Assembly (NCBI GenBank): GCA_947458795.1
Contig: CANHCD010000124.1
Location: 1-6,536, forward strand
Direction: 5' to 3'
DNA length: 6,536 nucleotides
Source: Cyclobacteriaceae bacterium
GTDB lineage: Bacteria > Bacteroidota > Bacteroidia > Cytophagales > Cyclobacteriaceae
Shown: positions 1-5,468 of the stretch, in pieces
How positions within the stretch are numbered: position 1 is the first letter of the stretch
How the letters are laid out: each line of letters begins with the position of its first letter
The notes under the pieces: model-generated
The model's input: only the letters and a program-made list of their open reading frames with translations
Told to the model about the DNA's origin: nothing
The model's database searches: none
Translations under genes and position numbers: made by a program

Positions 1-46
1 CGCAAAGGCGCAAAGAGAAAAACCTTTGCGTCTTGGCGCCTTTGCG
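1..46. repeat. Hairpin-forming intergenic repeat (CGCAAAGGCGC type)
   Basis: Bases 1-11 (CGCAAAGGCGC) are perfectly complementary to bases 36-46 (GCGCCTTTGCG). After one mismatch (12/35) the stem continues with 13-16 against 31-34, leaving a 14-base loop. The unit is built from variations of CTTTGCG/CGCAAAG, which also occurs at 9-15 and 24-30, so alternative pairings are possible. It lies 44 bases beyond the stop of the small secreted protein gene and may extend past the window edge. Dispersed CGCAAAG-rich elements of this style are, from memory, common between genes in Bacteroidota. It may also act as a 3' end structure for the upstream gene, but no following T-run is visible inside the window. 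Confidence 0.65.
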
Positions 47-89
47 CGATTAAATCCCTTTATTCTCGAAGAGACGTAGTACCTCTCCA

Positions 90-668
90 TCAATCTACCC
101 AGCCCCAGGGAGCAGGAGGGGTGTCGATGGGTTTGGTCAGGTCAAATCGTACTGAGAATAGCGTAGCAGACCCAAGCCTTCTCAGGTTGTAGGTAAAGGA
201 GGTGTCGTCCACCGTAATCCACCACACATTCCCTACCGCAGCAGGAAGCATGCCGGCAGTAAAGGAGTCTGCAGGGAAAAATTGCGTGCTAGCGGAACCC
301 GTATTCGTAGCCTTACCCCCATACTGCGTCACCGCATCCTCAGACCCATCGGCATGCCGGTGATCGTGCTTGAGTTGGATCAGCTGCTCCTTATCCATCG
401 TCAACACCCAAGTACGAGATAAATCTTCCCCAACAAAAAAAGGAATCCGCAAGCGCCCATCCTCACAGCTGCGCACATGCATGACCAACTTTCCGGCAAA
501 CCGTGGATCAGATTCGGGAGATACCAATTTGCCTTCGTAGGCTTTTCCGCAATGGGTAGAGAGCAGCTCCCAAAATTGCTGAGAAGGAGCTTTTTCTTGA
601 GCGAAAACTTGAGGAAGGCTTCCTAAAAATAGGAGCACAAATAGAAAGAATAAGGAGGTGTTTTTCAT
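90..668 (-). CDS. Secreted protein of unknown function with HDHRHADGSED motif
   Basis: This is a 192-residue protein. The start at 668 is chosen because it gives a classic signal peptide: MKNTS, a hydrophobic core at about residues 6-19, and likely cleavage after VFA or VFAQ (22-24). A longer in-frame reading to 722 would begin inside the neighbour's terminator T-run and bury the signal in an 18-residue extension. The mature part is probably periplasmic or secreted. It has two cysteines (C40, C68) that could form a disulfide, a FAGKLVMHVR segment (57-66), RTWVLT (85-90), and a His/Asp cluster HDHRHADGSEDAVTQYGG (101-118) that looks like the conserved core. It ends in a Pro/Trp tail (PPAPWGW). 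I believe similar uncharacterised proteins with this core occur in Proteobacteria and other Bacteroidota, but I recognise no named domain and assign no function. The three histidines (101, 103, 105) and the acids could bind metal, which is inference. The gene follows a terminator (725-753), so it should have its own promoter, although none matching the Bacteroidota consensus is evident. No Shine-Dalgarno sequence is visible. That an expressed gene exists here is well supported; its role is unknown. Confidence 0.85.
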   Translation of the reverse strand: MKNTSLFFLFVLLFLGSLPQVFAQEKAPSQQFWELLSTHCGKAYEGKLVSPESDPRFAGKLVMHVRSCEDGRLRIPFFVGEDLSRTWVLTMDKEQLIQLKHDHRHADGSEDAVTQYGGKATNTGSASTQFFPADSFTAGMLPAAVGNVWWITVDDTSFTYNLRRLGSATLFSVRFDLTKPIDTPPAPWGWVD

Positions 669-724
669 AGTTGGGAAAGTACCGAATTTTAAGGGAAAGT
701 CATTCTTTTCTTCCTTCCACATAC

Positions 725-753
725 AAAAAAAGCCACCCCGAAGGATGGCTTTT
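725..753 (-). terminator. Rho-independent terminator of the TonB receptor gene (UUCG loop)
   Basis: On the minus strand the RNA forms an 11-pair stem, AAAAGCCAUCC against GGGUGGCUUUU, closed by a UUCG tetraloop and followed by a run of U (complement of the A-run at 725-731). One pair (736/745) is U-G on the minus strand but C/A on the plus strand. The structure is therefore fully paired only in minus-strand RNA, which fits termination of the receptor gene that stops 20 bases upstream. Confidence 0.88.
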
Positions 754-772
754 AAAAATTGTTCAAATAGAA

Positions 773-3676
773 TTAGAAAGAAAATCCTACACTAAAGTTA
801 ACTCGAACACCCGGTGTAAGTTGGGTGAAGAATTGATCCTGGGCACCGTAAGAGCTGAAGATAAATTCACGCTTGTCGTTTAGCAGGTTTTGAACACCCA
901 AGCTAGTACGAATACGCTCGTCTGCACCGAAGGTCTTGTTGATGTTCAAATTCAAGGAATTGAATGGCACTGCATAGGTATCGGTACGGTTACCGAAACC
1001 AACCATGTTCAAGGTTGGGCCCTGTACATTGTAGTAGATACCTGCTTCCCAACCCGTGTTGAAGTCAGAATAAGCAATACCTGTATTCACAATGTAGGGC
1101 GCCTGACCAGCCATGTCACGCGTGTCACCGATTTTTTGGCCCTCTCTTGCAGTCAACTGACGAGATCTTTTTTCGGTAGCAGACATGGAGATTTGTGACT
1201 CGGTCAAGGTCAGGTTAGTGTTCCACTGGAATTTCTCAAGGCTGGGGCTGATAAATTTCAAGGACTTTCTGAATTCCAATTCAACACCAAGGACGGTGCC
1301 ATTTCCTACGTTTCTAGGCTGAAAAGCACCTGCGTCAGATAAGAACTGCACAATTTCGATTGGGTTTTCGAAGGTCTTGTAGAACGCTCCCAAAGACCAC
1401 ATCTCTCCTTTAGGCTGGAACATTTCCCAACGTATGTCAAAATTATTAATGTTGGTCGATACCAAGTTACCATCCCAGAGAACTTCAGTACCTGCATTGG
1501 TCGTTTCTTTAAAAAGACCTCCTACAAAGGTTCTACCAGAGATTGGATCGATAATTTCAGCAAAAGAAAGTTCCTTAAAGGAAGGTCTAGCGATTGTTCT
1601 CGCTACAGAAAAACGAAGATTCTGTGCTTCTTTAACATTCAGGACAAGGTTGAGTGTAGGGAAGAAGTTAAGATCATCCAATACCTTCTCTTCATTGAAA
1701 ATAATGGTTGAATTCTGGTTAGTACCTGTATAAAACTGAGTGTATTTCTCTACTCGCAAACCCAATATTGCTTTCAACTTTGGCAAAGGATTGGCTTCAG
1801 TACTCACATAGCCCCCCATATTGGTTAGGGAAGATTGGAAGCTATTCGGGTTGTTTGGAATAAAATCCGGGTTGAAACGCACTCCATTTCTATTGGTGGC
1901 AGAGAACAGGTTGCTTTCTTGTAAAACGTTGTTGGGATTTCCGTCCAGTGGGGTGGTTCCGGTAGCGAATTGGAAAGATTGGATTTCAAAATCACGCTCC
2001 TTAAAGGTGTAGGAACCACCAAATTTAAACTTGGCGTCTTGGTTCCAAAGGCTCAAATTTTTGGTCAAGTCCAACTTGCCTACCAAGTTGTTTTCTTGTA
2101 AGTTTCTCCAAATACGAGCAGGCAAGCCTACTTCAGGAGAGATGGTATTGTTTGGAAGTCTAAATCGGGTGAAGCGGATATCTGGATCTTCGATAGAAGA
2201 GCGCGTAGGTGCCAACTTCCAGTTGATCTCCCAAGCTTTTCCTTTGAGGAAGTGATTTCCAGAAAGCAATACGCTTGAAAGTGTACGCTGGCTGTATTCT
2301 AGGTTGTACTGCTTGGCTTCGTAGTTGGCTCCTAAATTTGAGTTTTCGTAGTCGAAAATGCCCGATTTGGACTCTCCATTTTGTAGATGAAGGAAGTTAA
2401 GCTTGAATTTTGAAGTATTGGTTTTCAAAGCAATGCCAGCTATTCCTCCAAGAAGCACACTGTTTACGCCATAGTCTCCAGTCTGAATTTGGAGCGCATC
2501 CAATTCATTTTTGTTGGAATCTATAGGCTTTGCAAATAAGTTGAACTGGGCATCCTGATAGAATTCAGTGTCATTTTTGTAGGTCAGGGCAGCATTGTAT
2601 CCCCAGGTGGCTTTTGGTCTTGCAATTTGGTTACCTAAAGAAAGGCTCAATCCAAAATCCATGAAAGAAGGCTGGGTAGAAGCGCCCAAAGTCTTATCAA
2701 AACTTCTCAAAAGCGATTGAAATTCCTGTCCTTTTGCTCCGTTCGGATTGCCAATCACATCCGCAAACTGTGGAATATTGGTTCTTCCACCGGTAGGGTT
2801 GGCACGGGTACCATCATCATAACCCAACCAATCGGTCTTTCCTCCTTGGTAGGTCAAGTAATTTTTGTTGAAGTGCATGGAAGGATTCACTCCTCCTGAA
2901 ATGCTCAATCTGTAGGTCTTCTCTTCTGGAAAGTCTTTGGTTTCAATATCTACCACGCCTCCAGTAAAATCCGCAGGAAGCTCGGCAGTAAAGGATTTGG
3001 ATACCACGATGTTGTCAATCACATTGGTGGGAAAAATATCCATCTGGATCGTATTTCGGTCCGGATCCAGACCAGGAATGTCTACTCCGTTCAGTACGGT
3101 CTTGGTGTAACGATCACCCAAACCACGAACATACACGTATTTACCCCCTTCGATGGAAACACCAGTTACACGCTTCACAGCAGAAGCGGCATCTCCATCA
3201 CCAATCTGACGAAAAGTGCTCGCAGAGATTCCATCAAGTAAGTTGGGTGCATTTCGCTTCACAGACATCAAGGCAGATTCTGTGGTACGGATCGCAGCAG
3301 CAGATACGGTAACTGTTTCCAATTCTGACTCCTCTGACTTCAGGAGTACATCTGAAAGTACGGTTACCTTGCCAGACTCTACTTTTACTTCAGTCAAGTT
3401 GACTGTCCCAAATGAGATGTAGGAAATTTGAAGGGTATAAGCACCCGGAGCTACCTGAATTTCAAACTTTCCGTCAAAATCAGTCACCGCACCGGTGGAT
3501 GTTTCTTTGACCAATACCGAAACCCCGTACAACGGCTCGCCGGTGGATTCATCAAAAATGGCGCCACGGATGGTGCCATTCTGGGCAAATGCAAAGCCCG
3601 TAATCAATTGAAATGCAATGATAAGGAGTAGAACGACCAGCGGTTTGATTGGCAGTTCTTGTTTTTTCTTGTTCAT
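773..3676 (-). CDS. TonB-dependent outer membrane receptor with carboxypeptidase-regulatory-like N-terminal domain
   Basis: This is a 967-residue outer membrane active transporter. It should bind an extracellular ligand and import it using energy from TonB-ExbBD. The start at 3676 yields a Lys-rich n-region (MNKKKQ), a hydrophobic core (about 11-29) and cleavage near FAFA-QNG (31-32). An upstream in-frame ATG at 3733 lies in the loop of an intergenic hairpin and spoils the signal. Residues 34-117 form a CarboxypepD_reg-like beta-sandwich (GTIRGAIFDESTGEPLYGVSV, then DFDGKFEI). A TonB-box-like ETVTV sits at 120-124. The plug covers roughly 140-245, with VRGLGDRYTKTVLNGVDIPG (183-202), DPDRNTIQMDIFPTNVID (204-221) and FTGGVVDIETKDFP (237-250). 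The rest is the barrel, rich in aromatic-ended strands, and it ends in GFSF with the terminal Phe typical of outer membrane barrels. There is no STN (secretin/TonB short) domain, so there is no sign of sigma/anti-sigma signalling. The gene lies 86 bases after the beta-helix lipoprotein gene on the same strand and they probably function together. The plug motifs place it in a conserved Bacteroidota receptor group distinct from classical SusC. The ligand is unknown. Confidence 0.95.
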   Translation of the reverse strand: MNKKKQELPIKPLVVLLLIIAFQLITGFAFAQNGTIRGAIFDESTGEPLYGVSVLVKETSTGAVTDFDGKFEIQVAPGAYTLQISYISFGTVNLTEVKVESGKVTVLSDVLLKSEESELETVTVSAAAIRTTESALMSVKRNAPNLLDGISASTFRQIGDGDAASAVKRVTGVSIEGGKYVYVRGLGDRYTKTVLNGVDIPGLDPDRNTIQMDIFPTNVIDNIVVSKSFTAELPADFTGGVVDIETKDFPEEKTYRLSISGGVNPSMHFNKNYLTYQGGKTDWLGYDDGTRANPTGGRTNIPQFADVIGNPNGAKGQEFQSLLRSFDKTLGASTQPSFMDFGLSLSLGNQIARPKATWGYNAALTYKNDTEFYQDAQFNLFAKPIDSNKNELDALQIQTGDYGVNSVLLGGIAGIALKTNTSKFKLNFLHLQNGESKSGIFDYENSNLGANYEAKQYNLEYSQRTLSSVLLSGNHFLKGKAWEINWKLAPTRSSIEDPDIRFTRFRLPNNTISPEVGLPARIWRNLQENNLVGKLDLTKNLSLWNQDAKFKFGGSYTFKERDFEIQSFQFATGTTPLDGNPNNVLQESNLFSATNRNGVRFNPDFIPNNPNSFQSSLTNMGGYVSTEANPLPKLKAILGLRVEKYTQFYTGTNQNSTIIFNEEKVLDDLNFFPTLNLVLNVKEAQNLRFSVARTIARPSFKELSFAEIIDPISGRTFVGGLFKETTNAGTEVLWDGNLVSTNINNFDIRWEMFQPKGEMWSLGAFYKTFENPIEIVQFLSDAGAFQPRNVGNGTVLGVELEFRKSLKFISPSLEKFQWNTNLTLTESQISMSATEKRSRQLTAREGQKIGDTRDMAGQAPYIVNTGIAYSDFNTGWEAGIYYNVQGPTLNMVGFGNRTDTYAVPFNSLNLNINKTFGADERIRTSLGVQNLLNDKREFIFSSYGAQDQFFTQLTPGVRVNFSVGFSF

Positions 3677-3690
3677 ACAGCGTTTAGAAA

Positions 3691-3700
3691 TATTCGAATA
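3691..3700. promoter_or_regulatory. Perfect 10-bp palindrome TATTCGAATA before the receptor gene
   Basis: TATTCGAATA is its own reverse complement and lies 14 bases upstream of the receptor start codon, between the intergenic hairpin and the ATG. It could be a short operator or part of an A/T-rich leader. A palindrome this short in A/T-rich DNA can arise by chance. I find no convincing TAnnTTTG promoter element next to it. Confidence 0.2.
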
Positions 3701-3707
3701 GAATGGT

Positions 3708-3748
3708 AAAAAGGAAAGGAAGGATCCTTGCAAGACCTTCCTTTCCTT
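3708..3748 (-). terminator. Long stem-loop between lipoprotein and receptor genes: attenuating terminator or mRNA stabiliser
   Basis: Bases 3711-3723 (AAGGAAAGGAAGG) and 3736-3748 (CCTTCCTTTCCTT) are perfect complements, a 13-bp stem with a 12-base inner segment that can add about four further pairs. In minus-strand RNA the stem is followed by five U (complement of the A-run 3708-3712), of which the last two in the stem direction overlap its end. It begins 14 bases after the lipoprotein stop codon. The U-run is short compared with the other two terminators in the window, so partial read-through into the receptor gene is plausible. That would yield more lipoprotein than receptor mRNA. The structure is seen directly; its strength as a terminator is inference. 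Confidence 0.65.
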
Positions 3749-3762
3749 GAGGAAAATTTTAC

Positions 3763-5283
3763 TTATTTGAAATCAGCTAGTTGACCTGCTTTATCAGCCC
3801 AAGTCCAACCAACGAAAGCAGCTTTAGTTGCGCCTACTGTGTTTGCCTTAAGCGCTGCTTCAGCAGCAAAAGCATCTGTTCCATTACGGAAAGCAATTGG
3901 TAGCGTGACACCTGTCTTCAAAGTAGCCTCCAATTTGGTAAACACTAGGATTTTAGGAGAAGCAGTAAAGTTAGGAACAGTAGTTGCATCTAGAGATAAG
4001 TCTCCACGACCCGCATTGGCTACGCCAAGGTAGGTATCGGCTGGCGCTGGGAAGTTGAAGAAGTATAGGTTTTCGAAAGTACCTCTTGCTGCAGATCTGA
4101 AGTCACCAAATTCTGTAGCTGGGTGTCCTTTTACTGAACCGTTTTTCACGGTGTGGGCAGCATTGTATGAACCTTCAGGACCGTCGATTTCAAGACCGTG
4201 GTCTGTGTTCACACCAGCAATCACGATAAAGTTGTCCAAAGTACCTGCCCAAGACTGGTCTGTGTCCACTGCATCGTCACCAGAGTTCCAGATCAAAGCG
4301 TTCTTCACAGAAACAGTTCCACCAAACCATTCGATACCATCGTCTTGGTTAGCTACTACTTCTACGTTTTCGATTACGGTTCCAGAACCTACACCACCAA
4401 GGGTCAAGCCATTGATTTCGTTACTTGCTCCGATCAAAGACCCGCCGTGACGGATAGAGATAAATTTGAGGATACCTGAGTTGTCGGCATCGTTTGTTCC
4501 ACCATAAAGTCCGTTTGTATCAGTAGCTGGAATACCTTCAATTGCTAGTTCCGCTACGTCACCTGCAAGAGAACACTTTGCTCTTCCAAGAACAATCAAA
4601 CCTCCCCAAAGACCTTCTTGTGTAGGCTCCAAGTTAGGAGAAGCAATTTGACCTGGAGCGATTTCGTCTGCTACAGAAGTAAAGATGATTGGCTCAGTAG
4701 CAGTACCCTGTGCGTCGATTTGTGCACCTCTAGCGATAACTAATGCAGTTGCGTTAGCTCCAGAACCAGCTTCGCCTTTGATGATTACTCCTTTTTGGAT
4801 AGTCAATTTAGCTGGAGCAGTCACAAAAATTCTAGCTCCAAGGATGTACGTCTTACCAGTTACCCAAGTAGTGTTAGCAGTGATGTTGCTTGTAACACGG
4901 ATGGTAGTTGGCTCAGCGCCTACAGTCAATACGTGAGTAGCTTTAGCAACGTCACCGTCTTTGTCAGTTACAGTAAATTCAAAAACTAAATTCTTTCCAG
5001 CATCAGCAGCAACAGCTGTGTACTCGAAAGGAAAAGTTGCGCTTGTACCAGTCAATGGAAGAGTAGATAGAGGAGCTCCATCTTTAGTGATTGAAAGCGA
5101 TACAAGGCCGTCAAGACCTTCAGCAGAACCGGTTACCGGACCTAATTTTGCACCTGCGTCAATTTTAGCAGTTGCAGGAATACCAGAAATGGTCACGCCA
5201 TTGTCAGGCTCCTCCTCAGTACAGCTAGTGAATACCAGCGTAAAGGCAGTTAATAAAGTGAGGATGTACGAAAAATTTTTCAT
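3763..5283 (-). CDS. Surface lipoprotein with Ig/cadherin-like domain and right-handed beta-helix
   Basis: This is a 506-residue lipoprotein, probably displayed on the outer face of the outer membrane. The signal peptide MKNFSYILTLLTAFTLVF is followed by a lipobox-like FTSC with the lipidated Cys at 21. The following TEEEPD is acidic, like the lipoprotein export signal described for Bacteroidota. Residues about 30-121 look like an Ig/cadherin/PKD-type beta-sandwich (FEFTVTDKDGDVAKATHVLTV). Residues about 127-410 form a right-handed beta-helix with regularly spaced turns: GLWGGLIVLG (224-233), ISIRHGGSLIG (275-285), NGLTLGGVGSGTVIENVEV (291-309), DDGIEWFGG (314-322), DDAVDTDQSW (336-345), DHGLEIDGPEG (361-371). 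No catalytic residues of a known polysaccharide lyase or hydrolase are recognised. Close relatives in Bacteroidota are, from memory, often labelled 'multidrug transporter', which nothing here supports, since there are no membrane helices after the signal. Codon use is strongly biased (ACT, GCT, ATC, AAC), which suggests high expression. It is encoded just upstream of the TonB receptor and probably acts as its surface partner, capturing or presenting the ligand. It is not SusD-like. Confidence 0.88.
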   Translation of the reverse strand: MKNFSYILTLLTAFTLVFTSCTEEEPDNGVTISGIPATAKIDAGAKLGPVTGSAEGLDGLVSLSITKDGAPLSTLPLTGTSATFPFEYTAVAADAGKNLVFEFTVTDKDGDVAKATHVLTVGAEPTTIRVTSNITANTTWVTGKTYILGARIFVTAPAKLTIQKGVIIKGEAGSGANATALVIARGAQIDAQGTATEPIIFTSVADEIAPGQIASPNLEPTQEGLWGGLIVLGRAKCSLAGDVAELAIEGIPATDTNGLYGGTNDADNSGILKFISIRHGGSLIGASNEINGLTLGGVGSGTVIENVEVVANQDDGIEWFGGTVSVKNALIWNSGDDAVDTDQSWAGTLDNFIVIAGVNTDHGLEIDGPEGSYNAAHTVKNGSVKGHPATEFGDFRSAARGTFENLYFFNFPAPADTYLGVANAGRGDLSLDATTVPNFTASPKILVFTKLEATLKTGVTLPIAFRNGTDAFAAEAALKANTVGATKAAFVGWTWADKAGQLADFK

Positions 5284-5323
5284 TGATAGAGTGTAATTAA
5301 GGTTTTGCGAGTTGATTACGTTA

Positions 5324-5351
5324 CAAAGGTGAACCCTAATTATTGCCCAAA
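5324..5351 (-). promoter_or_regulatory. Possible Bacteroidota-type promoter of the lipoprotein gene
   Basis: On the minus strand, TTTG (complement of 5348-5351) is followed after 16 bases by CACCTTTG (complement of 5324-5331). The latter matches the Bacteroidota -7 consensus TAnnTTTG at five of six defined positions. The spacing is a little shorter than usual. Transcription would start about 30-35 bases before the ATG at 5283. It lies between the MoxR terminator and the lipoprotein gene, where a promoter is needed. Confidence 0.4.
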
Positions 5352-5391
5352 AGAAAAAATAGAATTATGCTTTTTTTAAAAAATTGCGACT

Positions 5392-5409
5392 CATTTAACC
5401 TGCATTTAA
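5392..5409 (-). promoter_or_regulatory. Direct repeat TTAAATG-CAGG-TTAAATG, possible response-regulator site
   Basis: Read on the minus strand, two identical 7-base units TTAAATG are separated by 4 bases, giving an 11-bp period of about one helical turn. This 7+4+7 layout is that of binding sites for OmpR/PhoB-family response regulators. It sits about 40 bases upstream of the candidate -33 element, a reasonable place for an activator, and just after the MoxR terminator. The repeat is seen directly; its role is inference, and A/T-rich repeats can occur by chance. Confidence 0.35.
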
Positions 5410-5421
5410 TGAAGGAAAAAC

Positions 5422-5452
5422 AAAAAAAGGCTTTTCGTTCGAAAAGCCTTTT
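5422..5452 (-). terminator. Rho-independent terminator of the MoxR gene
   Basis: Bases 5425-5436 (AAAAGGCTTTTC) and 5441-5452 (GAAAAGCCTTTT) form a perfect 12-bp stem with a 4-base loop. In minus-strand RNA it is followed by a U-run (complement of the A-run 5422-5428). It begins 16 bases beyond the MoxR stop codon, so it ends that transcript and isolates it from the lipoprotein gene. Confidence 0.9.
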
Positions 5453-5468
5453 AAATGGGGGTTTTATG

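Noticed and set aside
1..46. CRISPR repeat at the left edge
   Set aside because: There is a single hairpin unit with no regularly spaced repeats or unique spacers.
669..722. N-terminal extension of the secreted protein to an ATG at 722
   Set aside because: It would start directly at the terminator T-run and put 18 charged and polar residues before a textbook signal peptide that begins with MKNTS at 668.
890..1198. Plus-strand open frame of 102 codons opposite the receptor barrel
   Set aside because: It is antisense to conserved barrel sequence and its translation has no family resemblance.
3677..3733. N-terminal extension of the TonB receptor to an ATG at 3733
   Set aside because: The ATG lies in the loop of the intergenic hairpin, the extra residues are not signal-like, and the start at 3676 gives a proper Lys-rich signal peptide.
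4055..4450. Plus-strand open frame of 131 codons opposite the lipoprotein
   Set aside because: It is antisense to a gene with strong codon bias and clear protein features. Its translation shows no domain, and its openness follows from the codon bias on the other strand.
3763..5283. Reading the lipoprotein as a 'multidrug transporter' or polysaccharide lyase
   Set aside because: It has no membrane helices beyond the signal peptide, and no lyase catalytic set is recognisable in the beta-helix.
4961..5296. Plus-strand open frame of 111 codons opposite the lipoprotein N-terminus
   Set aside because: It is a shadow of the lipoprotein reading frame with no recognisable domain or signal.
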